Shown here piece by piece: positions 1 through 10,519 of a DNA stretch of 64,000 nucleotides. A model generated the notes under the pieces. That model searched no databases. It saw nothing but the letters and a program-made list of their open reading frames with translations, and had not been told where the DNA came from. This DNA comes from Spinellus fusiger (lineage: Eukaryota; Mucoromycota; Mucoromycetes; Mucorales; Phycomycetaceae): assembly GCA_025094145.1 (NCBI GenBank), contig JALLLS010000030.1:124001-188000 (forward strand), written 5' to 3'. Each line of letters opens with the position of its first letter. Position 1 is the stretch's first letter. Made by a program: the position numbers and the translations under genes.

Positions 1-1191
1 TAGTATCTCAGTATCAGGAATAAACCCAAAGTTTCTACCAGGAATAAAGCTCTGTTTGTAGCCTATTTGTACAATATGACAGGTAATATCCTCCTCTGTA
101 AACTGCTGAACAAAAGTGTTATCATGTACATTAGATTTCATTGTACCGTCTGTCATTAGAATCAGGTAAGGTCTTCCTTCCTTAGGCAACAAGTTTAATG
201 CAAAGTGTCCAGCGTGTAGAATTCGAGAAATATCCGCACCCGACTTCCCAATTCCCCACACTTCTTTCTTAGAGGAGTAATAGGAGGTGTTTTCTTTCTT
301 AGAGTTTGAATTCATAGATAAATTTGTCTGATGTGTGTTTGGATCTGTTGAATCAGAATCTACGTTCATAGAAGACGGCAGGGAGGTTGTGTCTAGCACT
401 TGTCCACTCACATCCAAATTATAGCCCACGTTGGGACGGTCTCTATTCAATAGTTTTCTAAAATGAGCTGTGTCCTGCTGGAAAGACTGGAATTCTGTGT
501 CTAACTTTTCAATGATACTATGGATGTTTTCTGCTGTGATAATAGCATTTTGTATAAAGACACGCATAGTAGGATGGGCCACAAGCATTGGAATAATGTT
601 CACATTGGAGGCAAACTGAGAGTAGTCTGCCACAACAGTTAAATGGAGGCGAGGTCGTATCTTGGAGAAGTATCTATTCAGTAGCAGTCATAAACAGGTG
701 CACTTACCACCGCCTTTTTGTCTTCAGCCACTGCCAGTGAAAAGGGTTGGGTAAGGCCTTTTAATGAATTACTCATGCTACAAGTGAATTAGTGTTACAC
801 ATAAACTCAATCTCTTATCACCTTTTCAGTGGCACTTACGTTTTGAAGACCATTGACAGTAAGATATCTGCTTTTGTGTTCCCTACAGTGGCAAGACTTG
901 AGCTCAGGTCAATAATATACACAATTCGATATTCTCTATGAATGGATAATATATGTGTTCTTGGTGTGACTGTGTAAGAAGAATAAGAGTCTTGTGCTGG
1001 GATGGAAGAATGGGTGGATGTGGGCTTCGGTGCTTTGTTTGTATTTGCTGCTGCTGCACAACGACGATTGGCTGCCTCTAATATTGGTAAAGGGTAAGTA
1101 CAACACTCATGTCATGAACTCTACCATAACCACTAGTGTAGTCAGGATGCCATATTTGTTTCCGATTTCGTGACAGGTATAGAATTTCCAT
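1..1191 (-). CDS. SZT2: SZT2-like protein (KICSTOR-type TORC1 regulator), N-terminal part, cut by the left edge
   Basis: In animals SZT2 is the large scaffold of KICSTOR, which places GATOR1 on the lysosome and lets amino-acid shortage inhibit TORC1; a similar role here is inference. Reading leftward from the candidate ATG at 1189-1191, the first exon encodes a short EILYLSRNRKQIW stretch resembling the SRN..LAWF start of animal SZT2. The next exon (about 1090-840) ends in EYRIVYIIDLSSSLATVG, a vWA-like beta strand plus D-x-S-x-S loop. A small exon (about 779-710) reads MSNSLKGLTQPF. A long exon then runs off the left edge with MRVFIQNAIITAENI and LILMTDGT. Introns are 55-65 nt with GT-AG ends. 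The start codon and first junction are uncertain because an acceptor TTATAG sits immediately upstream of the ATG. Most of the gene lies outside the window. A generic vWA protein is the alternative, but the order of motifs fits SZT2 better. Confidence 0.72.
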
Positions 1192-1759
1192 CAGCTATAA
1201 AGGGGGGGAATACAAGGGGAATGCCTTGCATAGTATTAAGTTATGTTCAGGTTGCACATTCTACAGAAATAAGTATCTGTTACCTTTGTCTGTTTACTTG
1301 TAACTGGTTGGAATAGACTTTTTAGAAGCCATTGTGTGTATTCATTCTTAGTAAATAGTTTAGAGTTGTTCATTAGCAGAATGGCTGTTTTTGCCTCTAT
1401 TAACTAAGAAATAAATGAATTGAATTGAATTCAGTCGAGTCAGTTGAGTGGATTAGGGGCACTTTGGAGCCATTTTTCAATGATTTATTACCGGAACTTT
1501 TGCATTGGTGTCTTGTGTTTGTGAATTACACTCGACATTAGGTAGGTCATTATGTGACATGACGGGTAGAGTGTAATGAAGAGTCCAAAAAGAGCACTGG
1601 TTCATAAAGAGAAGGTAAGAAATTTGGAATGTCACGTGATAAGAGCGTATTTCTAAGAGGTAGTCGGGCTCACCTCTTGTGGATGGCTCAGTTTTCTTCT
1701 TTCGCCTCTTCTACTCTTACACGTCTTCTCGGTAGCCATAGAAATCATTTTTTCCCACT
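1192..1759. promoter_or_regulatory. Divergent promoter region between SZT2-like and TBC1D9-like genes
   Basis: This 568-bp gap separates two divergently transcribed genes. It contains the E-box-centred decamer GTCACGTGAT at 1631-1640, close to the CLEAR element bound by TFEB-type bHLH factors in animals and to CACGTG sites bound by fungal bHLH factors. Seven G residues occur near 1203. I see no TATA box placed convincingly for either gene and no other gene in the gap. A regulatory role for the E-box is inference. Confidence 0.4.
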
Positions 1760-4700
1760 ATGGAAAACATGTCTTTCCTACATAACCTACCAAGAAATGT
1801 GAGATTTAGAAAATGGCCTATGGACTGGTCTACAGATTTACAGTGTTTATCTGTTGAACTATGAGAATAGGTGTTTGCCCTTCCTACAGCCATTGAAGGG
1901 ATTCAAGCGTCTGCCTGGACCATCCAGCGTCAGGAAGACGGATTTATACTACAGAAAATAAATAGGCCTGAAAGCCAGATATTCAGATCTCTTCTCAATA
2001 CTCTAGCTAGTGTGTGAGTGCTAGAGGCTAAAAGGACCATGCATGAAAAGGGATGTTAACTTTTTGAGTCTTCCTGTCTTGTCCTACAGATTCGACACCA
2101 AACAACCTCCTTATAGAATCTTGTTTCAACGAGAACCAAATACAATGTGCTTACAAGTAGCTGTTTCTGAGTCTGAAAAGGCCATCGAGTCTGCTTGGAC
2201 ATGGATCCGTGAACATATGATCCCTCAAGTGAAAAGCATAAAAGATCCTTTTGATAAAGAGCAATGGGTTGTAGATCAGATGAAGATGGTTGTGCTGAAT
2301 ATAAAAGGTACATCAGTGGTGTATCTATTTTGTTATTGGTCATTTGTCTGACCAATGTATATGTCTATTCCCTTAGATAGTAGCATTGATGAACTCTCCA
2401 GTGACGAGGACCTACGAAATGCCTCTCGTACTTTCCGACAAACATTCACCATCCCCCCCTCTGAGCGCCTTGTGAGCTGTAGGCACTGTTATGCTCCATC
2501 TTATACTTATAAATACTACTGATATTAGACTATTCATGTGCCTGTAATGGGCGACAAGGAAGACTCTATATTTCTGAAAACTATTTGGGATTCTACTCTT
2601 TTTTGCTTGGAGTGGAAACAATGATTCTTATAGAGTTAAGAGACATACAAGGACTAAAGAAAGAGAATTCAAAAAGAAATCTTATCCCAGACAGTATACG
2701 CCTTACTAAAAAAGATGAAGAGGAGGTTTGTGATAATAGAGAATCCCTTTTTATAAAGCTACTTGAATGACTGTATCTTAAGTATTTCTTTAGTAACATG
2801 TTCAGAAGAGATGAAGTAAGTATAGAAACACTGTGGTGTTAATGGATACTTATAGTATATTAGGCCTATGATCTTTTTATACAGTTGATAGAACAGTCAG
2901 TACAGCGGTTGCTAAAGAGTTCTAGAAGTGATATTCCTGGTGCTTCTCAAGGCACATCTTCTGCATTAGTCATAGAAGATACAAAAGAACAAATGAAGAA
3001 ACGCAATTCAAATTCTGCAACACTAAGTGGTACTTTAAAGGATGATCTGACCAACAGAAAGAAGAATAAACATCTACGCCAAAAATTCAAATTGCCACCT
3101 ACAGAAGACTTGGACAATGTACTTGATGTTCGCTACAAAGACAGCAATAATAATGAGATACAACAGCCATCAACACTATTGGGCTTCTTAAAGAATCCTA
3201 TCCTACCTGGGAAGTTGTATCTATCGCAGTCTTTTATAGTGTTCGAGTCTACAGAAAGATCAACAACTTCACAGCACCATCCACCCACCCTTTGCATTGT
3301 TCTACCACTCTATAGCATTAAGCGAGTAGAAAGAATAAGTACTGGATCTTACATCTCTGATATTTCCATCACAACATGGCACTCTATGGAACATGTGTTT
3401 GAGATTCAAGTAAGAAAAAAGAACTGTTCGAATGAATACTCAGTGTCTTTTGATAGACCCATAAAACCTCTTGTGAAAAGTTTTGCTATACTTTGAAAGA
3501 TCGACTTCAAGAGAAAAGAATACATATTAAAAGAGTCAAGCCATTTGTAGCCTCTTTTGAATCTGAACATCTTTTGCATGCTGTTTCTATAAAAGACTTT
3601 TGCTCTTCCGTTTCAGATGCATGCGGACTAGGAACAGAATTCGGATATCCAGATAAAGTAGAGGGAGCGAAAGATATTAAAAGAATGATGCTATGGAAAA
3701 ATCATTTTAAAGGTAAAAGAGAAAAAGAGAGAATCTTATGCATCATTGAATTGGATATTAGACAACGGACGAAATCTTACACTCGCCCGACAGCCCGCAC
3801 TTGGAAAAGCTGTTCGTGTGGGTCTTCCAAACATATTACGTGGAGAAATGTGGGAAGTGTGCTCAGGAGCCATCTTCAGACGCTTTGAAAACCCTGGAGA
3901 GTATGATGAATTACTAAGAGTTTACCAAAGCCAGACATCAATGGCAACCCAAGAGATTGAGAAAGACTTGCACAGGTAACGGAATGTTCTCGTGGGACAA
4001 GTTTTGTGGATTTACTATTGTTTCTTTAGGTCTCTTCCTGAATATGCTGCCTACCAGACAGATCAAGGCATTGATCGATTGCGCCGAGTATTAAAGGCCT
4101 ATTCATGGAAACATCCAGAGTTGGGATACTGTCAAGCCATGAATATTGTAGTAGCAGCTTTGCTCATGTAAATATCAGTTATTCTATTTTTCCTGCTGAC
4201 AATTCCAATATATCTATTGTAGTTATATGGGCGAGGAAAAGGCTTTCTGGGCGTTGGAAGTCTTGGTAGAGAGTATGTGCCCTGGATACTATAGGTAAGC
4301 CTACGCCATCATCAGTGGACAATAGTGTATTGATCTTCTATTCTTTGGTAGTACATCCATGTATGGTGCTGTATTGGATCAGATAGTATTTGAGGAATTT
4401 GTTGACAGAACAATGCCTGCCTTGGGTGCTCATTTTAAAACAATGGATATACAGCTATCAGTGGCCTCTCTTCCTTGGTTCTTGACACTCTATATCAATT
4501 CTATGCCACTTGAATATGCCTCACGTGTATTAGACTGTCTGTTCATAGATGGGCCTAGAGTGCTTTTTCAAATAGGGTAAGTTGTAATGATTGAATTATT
4601 TATCTGACATGTATCCCTCGTTTTCTTTATCTTTGCTCCTATTGTAAAATAGACTTGGTAAGCATGACACTAGACTGACTCAATTTCTCGCTGATACTTC

Positions 4701-6112
4701 TCTGACTTGACTAATTGATATTTTGTAGCCATCTTAAAGACAAACTATGAAGCCATTATGGCGACAGAGGATGATGCTGAACTTTTGACTATTATCAAAA
4801 AGTACTATAACAATCTAAATGCTCTGGCTAATGCAGACACACACAAGAATAAAGAAGAAACTACACAGCTATCTGTAAGTGATTCTAAAAATCAGCATAT
4901 GTTTTTTACATGATGAACCAATACTCTTTACATAGAACTTTAATGAACTAATGGTGCTTGCGGTATGTAAACTCTTACATCTCCTGTAACCCCTTTATGG
5001 AGTCATCTACTAAACATAGCACATAAGTACACTGAGTTTTCCATTGTCACCAATGAGACCATCCTGGATCTAAGAAGACAGAACCAACTAAAGATTGTGG
5101 GTGGTATCGAGTCATTTACCAAAAGATCCACCATCAGACGACTTGAAGACACTGCTCAATTCAACAAGGAAGAAATATCGATCCTCTATGACAAATTCTT
5201 TGGTGCCATTTATTATGCAAAAGAGACAGAGAGTACATCTGGTAATACAATGGACATCTATACCTTCCAGAAAATGTTGGCTAGTATGACAGAATGGGCT
5301 GTTCCTGTGTTGGAGGATTCTCCTAATGCAGAGTTTATTGCTCAAACCCAAGAACACTTTATCAAAAGACTATACACTTCTTTCCAACAAAAAGGACGCC
5401 ACGGTCTTGTATTTCAAGATGCTGTCAGAAGTCTTGGTGCGTTGATTCACGGGGTAAGCTCTTTATATATAGACATATCAAAAATGAACGTGTAGCGATA
5501 AAGTAGCCATCCTAGGACTTTATGGCCAATGTACAGTTCTTCTTTGACATGTATGACAATAACAAAGACGGTGTACTTGGCAACTATGAGATTGCAGACA
5601 TGGGCCGCGAGATATTCTGGCTATTGATGCAGTTGGGCACTGAAAAAGAACTTGCATGGGAAGCTATTGATAGTCTATTGCTGCTTTGTTTGGAACAGTC
5701 TGTCAATGATGAAGGATTTAGTGATGAGGATTTGGCTGAATGGCTCTCTAAATTCAAGATTGTTGAAAGCACTTTCTCTATCTTGGAAGTAGGAGATATT
5801 GTTCATCTTACCAACGCATTTCTATCAGAAAGTACGCCTTGTATCGAATTACCTTTGGCGGCTTTTCGTATGGTTGCTCTCACTCATGTATGTCTAGAGG
5901 CCTTTTTTGAAAAGGGACTTTCTTCTAGTATTAAACTAGAGAAGGTTGTGAGTGAGCGACAAAAGAGTCTTGGAAAAGAACTCTTTGAAACACTCTTCAC
6001 AGAAGGCAAGAAACTAGCTAATAATGTAGCGCAAGTCCATGCTACCAAATCCAACCCCTTTATCCCCAAAGAATCACCCTCAACTCCACCAGAGCCTGTA
6101 GACATGTTCTAA
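1760..6112 (+). CDS. TBC1D9-like RabGAP (GRAM-GRAM-TBC-EF hand), 17 exons
   Basis: A GTPase-activating protein for Rab GTPases in membrane traffic. Joined exons: 1760-1844, 1890-2013, 2090-2307, 2377-2478, 2529-2725, 2783-2815, 2885-3409, 3457-3712, 3762-3975, 4030-4167, 4223-4294, 4352-4576, 4653-4657, 4729-4874, 4936-4962, 5028-5453, 5516-6112; phases agree throughout and give about 1,129 residues. A first GRAM domain contains [10 protein letters not shown] and [14 protein letters not shown]; the second follows RQKFKLP and contains [13 protein letters not shown]. The TBC domain starts near [11 protein letters not shown] and has both catalytic fingers, IEKDLHR (IxxDxxR) and GYCQAMN (YxQ). 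The C-terminus carries a canonical EF-hand loop, [12 protein letters not shown]. Domain order and length match the TBC1D9/Gyp2 family. Exon 13 is only 5 nt long. The first exon is the least certain part; the rest is strongly supported by homology. Confidence 0.93.
4653..4657 (+). other. 5-nt micro-exon of the TBC1D9-like gene
   Basis: The upstream exon ends ATA GG before GTAAGT at 4577, and the downstream exon starts CC ATC TTA after TTTTGTAG at 4728. Joined directly they give an immediate frameshift and stop. ACTTG at 4653-4657, preceded by AAAATAG and followed by GTAAGC, restores the frame and encodes Gly-Leu-Ala, matching the conserved FQ-x-x-LA-x-L segment of TBC1D9 proteins. The flanking introns are 76 and 71 nt. 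Extending this exon through its donor reaches a stop. Confidence 0.85.
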
Positions 6113-6193
6113 TAGCACACATTTTTGCTTGTTTCTTTTTCTTTTTTTTCTTTTTTCTTTTTTTTTTGGATTCATACAAGAAAGTAACAATTT
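6113..6193. other. Convergent 3' gap between TBC1D9-like and mS45-like genes
   Basis: Only 81 bp separate two convergent stop codons, and the middle is a pyrimidine tract (T-rich with C at 6126-6168). The two transcripts probably overlap at their 3' ends. Confidence 0.5.
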
Positions 6194-7237
6194 CTATTTC
6201 GATTGACTAGTATCTACAATAACAAATGCACCTCGTTTCAATTGTGATTCTGGCACTGTGTTCTCCTGAGTAAGTCGTCTAGTGAATGCTTTGTCTTCTT
6301 GCCCAATAGCACGTGCTTCGAGAATTTTGAATTGTTTGCGGTTCAATACATCGGCAGCATCCTTGAAAAAAAAATAAAAAGCAAATGGAGTATTAAGATG
6401 GATTGTTGTGTGTCACTACTCAAATACACAAAACACTCCCTTACCTTTGAATCAAAGACAGCATCTTCCTCCAATGCCTTGAAGACAGGCTTACCGACGT
6501 TGGGGAAGATATCAAACAGAGGCTCCTGGAAACGGATGTGCTGCTGATCTACACCCATCAATTGCTCCATATTTTTGGTAAACTTCTTTTGCAGAACTAC
6601 ACCCTATCCATGAAAGAAGGATAAGCTACTGTCCACACATACTCATGAAAGATAACATTTACACTTGTTTCCATTTCTTTCTCTGCTATCTTGAGCTTCA
6701 ACACAGCATCAATGCGCTTCATTGACAGACCAAATTTAGTGGCAAGCTTTCGGACAGTCCAGAGTTGAGGAGCTGTCATATAGACATTATAGATCTCTTG
6801 ACGGCGTGCATCACTCAGTGGAGGTTTGGTTTGGAAGAGAGGATTGTTGGGGAAAGGCTAAGATAAGCAGCAAGTACATGAGTAACAAACTCTGGCTTTT
6901 TTTCTTTCTTTCTTTTTCTTTTTTTCCTTACGACATTGCTTATGTAGTTAGTAGTGCCAACAGCAGGTCGGGCGTATTTCGAGCCTGCACCACGAATCCA
7001 GTCATGGAACCTTTTTCTTCTATGGGACATCTTGAAGGGGGGCTCTTCCTCAGCAATCTCACCACTTGCTTCTGTCTCTGTCTGTGCTTCTGCAGTGTTT
7101 TCAGTGGGCTTTGGTGGTTCCTGGTTGAGACACTGGGATGTATTCGAAAAGAGTCTCTGGCCTGCCCATACTGTAGCAGTGCGGGTTGTGAGGGGTGTTG
7201 TAATGCCCTGGATGAGGCTAGTTGCTGAGCGAAGCAT
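6194..7237 (-). CDS. Mitochondrial small-subunit ribosomal protein, mS45/Bot1-like
   Basis: A structural protein of the fungal mitoribosome small subunit (family PF12298; S. pombe Bot1, S. cerevisiae Mrps35). Four exons: 7237-6932, 6857-6663, 6603-6445 and 6361-6194, with GT-AG introns of 59-83 nt. The N-terminus (MLRSATSLIQGI, then RTATVWAGQRLFSN) is Arg/Ser-rich with no acidic residues for about 35 residues, as in a mitochondrial presequence. After an acidic linker comes the family core: RKRFHDWIRGAGSKYARP, then PFPNNPLFQTKPPLSD, WTVRKLATKFGLSMKRID (HTH-like) and KIAEKEME. The gene ends QSK then TAG. The family assignment rests on my recognition of the RGAGSKYARP and PFP-NPLF blocks; a database search would settle it. 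The next gene upstream lies on the same strand. Confidence 0.72.
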
Positions 7238-7514
7238 TCGATGAGTTTGTCCTGGTGTCGCCCTTGAACTTAGTCTTCTTCAACTTGTGTTTTTTGTGTT
7301 GACACTAGTCACGCCAAACTGTGACAGCTTTGAGGTGTCCATTATTCTTTCACCGCACGTGCAGTATCTGCCGGGCCCTGTTTTTTATTATTATTACTGC
7401 AACTACTACTATTACTACTCCTACTATTATTATTATTATTATTATTTACATCTATATCTATATTCTCATTATCATCAACTTGAGGAATTCGTATAGATAT
7501 ATCTATATATTTTA
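7238..7514. repeat. Short intergenic stretch with ATT/ACT microsatellite
   Basis: The gap between two minus-strand genes contains an imperfect trinucleotide run of ATT and ACT units at about 7385-7446, followed by TATA-rich DNA. Nothing coding is evident. Confidence 0.6.
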
Positions 7515-8317
7515 TTATGAATTAACCTTTTGTCGAGCAGCCTGCAAAAGGCACTTTGCTAGGGGTGAAGAAAGACAAAAGAGACCAGAAGCCGTCACAA
7601 GTCGATGGGCTGGCATGGGCTCATAAGTATTGGCCTGAATAACACCCTGGTTTACTAGGACGCTTCCTATAATATCCTCAGGAAAGGGAATGCGTCCCCA
7701 AGGAGGAGGATTTCTCTCATCAGCAATGTGAAGCCAACTAGTAGAATAGCAATAGATCAATAAAAGATCATTTCATTGAGACACGGGTTACCCTTCTTTC
7801 TGCCACTCTGCTAAACCTTTGAGAGTAGAGTCATCGATCGTATGGATGTTTTTATGCAGTACATCTGTCATAAATTGCACAAATTTACTATTACCAACAA
7901 ATGTTCTTGGATCCAGAACAAACTGCTCAGGTGTCCAACCTATAATAAGCTCTGGATGATCCAGCAGACTTGTTTTGGCTGGTAGGTCCTGGCTAGACAA
8001 ACAAGAAAGTGCATATTTAAGTGGAGTGGTCTCCTCGTGTGGCTGTGACGGAATAGAATGAACATGGGCATGGGCAGCAGCTATTGTTTATGAATAAGTG
8101 TGACTCTATCTATAGCCTAATAACAGGAGAAAGAAGAAAAAACAAAGAGCTCACTTGGATGCACTGTACTGGATTGTCGATTCACAGCAGAAGCATAGAA
8201 TCCTCTGCATTGAAGGGGCTTTTTGAGAAGGCCATGAGCCACTAGCCTACGATGACACTGTAATAAGATAGTCATCAAGAGTCCCCTCTGACAGCACCGT
8301 TGAATTTCATTAAGCAT
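7515..8317 (-). CDS. Conserved small protein of unknown function, predicted mitochondrial
   Basis: Three exons, 8317-8155, 8080-7792 and 7737-7515, give 224 residues with consistent phases. The start is the ATG at 8317. The N-terminus (LLQCHRRLVAHGLLKKPLQ) is Arg/Leu-rich and basic, suggesting mitochondrial import. The middle reads LIIGWTPEQFVLDPRTFVGN. The best-conserved part follows the last intron: WLHIADERNPPPWGRIPFP, EDIIGSVLV and YEPMPAHRLVTASGLFCL. I recognise the ADERNPP-x-GRI-x-x-(P)ED block as recurring in uncharacterised fungal and animal proteins, but I know no function. It lies upstream of the mS45-like gene on the same strand, which may mean only that both are mitochondrial. Confidence 0.75.
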
Positions 8318-8464
8318 CACCACACTCGGAGATTCAATACTACTGTTGAGCGCATGGTGAGGTTTATTTACACACCCAAAGATGTATAGGATATATAAAG
8401 AAATTGTCAGACAATAGAATCACACTGTTATTTTGATTGGCTAATGTGTTTGAAAAAGTCTTTT
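8318..8464. promoter_or_regulatory. 5' flank of the small mitochondrial-type gene
   Basis: 147 bp between the start codon at 8317 and the dispersed repeat. I see no clear TATA box. Confidence 0.3.
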
Positions 8465-9090
8465 TGCTGTCTACACACCCGAGGATTTTTCTGGCCTTTA
8501 AGCGATGATATCTCCTTCCTTTCTGGGTGAGAAAAATTTGCCCTTTTATGGAACTGTGTTTAAAATTAAAAGGTCTGCGGATATCCAAATATTTGTTTCC
8601 TTTTGTGGATACCTCAATATTAAATTGTATTATCAGTAAAATATATTGTTTATGAATAAAATTGTTTATTATAATAATGTAGCTAATACTATAGTATGAC
8701 TATAGCTACTGCCCAAGTGCATTCCCTCATAGCAATAGAATCCACAACCTAAAATCTTTGCGCTTTATCCTTGGGAGATAGATAACTATGCTCAGGAGTA
8801 TACTCTAGACACTGTTGATAGTATAGAAGACCACCTAAGACTGACTTGAGAGCCTCTGCTTAATAACAATACAATGAGTGTCTTGTGGAATATAATTAGC
8901 TCAAGCCCAGATGAAGACATTGCTTACCTTTTCATCTCTAAAACAGTCTTTGGTAGTGCCTAAAACTTCCTTCTATTGTTTCTCTTTGTTAATAATGGCA
9001 CATTGCCTTGCTCAGCTATGCTCATATTGAAGAGTACTTAAATATTAGGTTGTATAGACAGTATTGGAAATAACAAAAGGAGGGGAATAT
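8465..9090. repeat. Diverged dispersed repeat, copy A (pairs with 53563-54320)
   Basis: This ~625-bp segment aligns with 53563-54320 in the same orientation. Shared blocks include CCTTTAAGC-GATGATATCTCC (A) against CCTTTAAGCGGTGATATCTC (B), ATTGTTTATTATAATA, CTCATAGCAATAGA and, at the far end, TTTGTTAATAATGGCACATT against TTTGTTAATAATAGCACATT. On the minus strand both copies can be read as RR(orK)P, then FKH or LKH, IKG and KGRRYHRLKARK, although the DNA differs, so the repeat probably descends from a coding element. Both copies are broken by stops. The element class is unknown. Confidence 0.75.
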
Positions 9091-10034
9091 CAAAACAAAT
9101 AATAATATTTCTTTCTCTATTCTGATGTATTACACTTTAGCCTCCTCATTCCTACAATCAAGTCAAACAATTCACACTCTATTTGTCTTGGGTCTAAAGG
9201 ACAGTATTAGAAATAATATCTTGTTTTAACTAAGTACTATTGTTAATACCAGTTACAATGAAATAGTTGTTGAAGTGATTATGACTATTGAGTCAATGTT
9301 TATACTAGTTTGCTATTTCTTTCTTTTTTTTACTATGAATTTAATGAGATGTTATTATCGTATAGTTTTGATCCTTATAGCTTAAAAAGATATATATAAA
9401 AGTAGCCTCAAAATTCATACTATGTAACCTTGTAAAAATATCTTTTATTCTGTAATAAAGAGTACTAAGGTTATCAACAGGACCATTAAAGAGATAAATG
9501 TATAGATATTTGGTCTCTACCAGTGAGGACAAAATAGAGTATTAGTACAAAGGCTGGTCTAGGGAAATCAAAGAGGGTACATGAACAGGAACACAACACA
9601 CTATTTGATCACAACGGGTAACTAGGCAACTGTTCTTTAAGCAACTCTTTTCTTTTTAGATGTTGTTGTAGTCTACATTACTTTGGTAGTTCTGATTAAG
9701 CAAATAACTTGTGAAATTTCGTTTTGTTCTCTTCTGTTCGGATATAAACACCTGCCAAACATACTGTCTGTTGTTCTTCATAACTTCTACCCTCTTTAAC
9801 TTGTTTGCCTTTGTCTGGCATATAAACCAACAGTTGTGATCTGGTGAGTGTTTGTGTATGTTTATTATGCCTGACATGTTAGTCAGTTTCTATTGTATAT
9901 TCTTTTACTATAATAAACCCAGTGAATCCATTACAAAGGCAAAGGCAAGGTGTCAGTGCAAGGGTAATACAACACATACATAGAGAGTACATTAATACAT
10001 CTCGAGCTAATTATTTTTGCTATTTTTTTATTAG
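9091..10034. other. AT-rich intergenic stretch, nothing recognised
   Basis: Open frames here are short and low in complexity. A second copy of the phrase GGACAGTATTAGAAATAAT (about 9198) echoes the end of repeat copy A, so some of this may be older repeat debris. No gene can be supported. Confidence 0.4.
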
Positions 10035-10475
10035 TGAGAAGGGGTATTGGCACCTAAAAATATTGGAGTATGATCCTACCAAACTGCCAGTCGGTGCTTA
10101 TGGCATAGGAATGAAGGGAAAAAGATGCTGCCAAGTTCAAAGGTCATCGTGTTGGCTTGGCAATAATTTTATATCAATCATTGAAAAAAGAGACAAAAAG
10201 ATGATCTTCTTGTAGTTGATGTTGATAAGTTTTAAACATCGAGATTAAATATGATTGACCTCTCACTCAATAAAAAAGGCTCTTCTAACAGTTACTCTTA
10301 TTTTTGTTCTCAAGATCTGCCACACTTATAACACAAATATCCTCACTGAGGTGTTAGTGAATTTCAACAATATCTGCGCTTGCCAAAGTTGCGGAGTTGT
10401 TTAGAACAGAGATGTGAATGCATCAAAGAATATCTATGCAATTGCAGAAGAGTGTTTAAAGGGTCTCCACCAAAT
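10035..10475 (+). pseudogene. Decayed Fanzor/TnpB-type RNA-guided nuclease, C-terminal relic
   Basis: Fanzors are eukaryotic relatives of IS605 TnpB: RuvC-like nucleases guided by an RNA encoded next to their gene. In three shifting frames this stretch reads TKLPVGAYGIGMKGK, then DAAKFKGHRVGLAIILYQSLKK, then DDLLVVDVDKF-stop-TSR, the expected order of the block ahead of the zinc ribbon (family form: LLVVDxDEFxTSxxC). Further on, 10375-10434 reads CACQSCGVV-stop-NRDVNASKNI, the second zinc knuckle plus the RuvC III motif NRD-x-NA-x-KN. The TAG at 10402-10404 stands where the family has Trp. The first zinc knuckle cysteines are not visible. At least two frameshifts and several stops show it is dead. 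No N-terminal half is recognisable upstream. Confidence 0.82.
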
Positions 10476-10519
10476 AGCTCCATTCTGTAGAAAAGAATAG
10501 ATATTCTTTGATGCATTCA
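10415..10519. repeat. 23-bp perfect inverted repeat across the Fanzor relic 3' end
   Basis: 10415-10437 (TGAATGCATCAAAGAATATC then TAT) is perfectly complementary to 10497-10519, with a 59-nt spacer. The left arm is the DNA encoding the NASKNI motif; the right arm lies just beyond the coding remnant. The RNA could fold into a long hairpin. Confidence 0.9.

Noticed and set aside
6806..7244. Plus-strand open frames over the mS45-like gene
   Set aside because: Antisense shadows of exon 1; the minus strand carries the conserved family blocks and splice sites.
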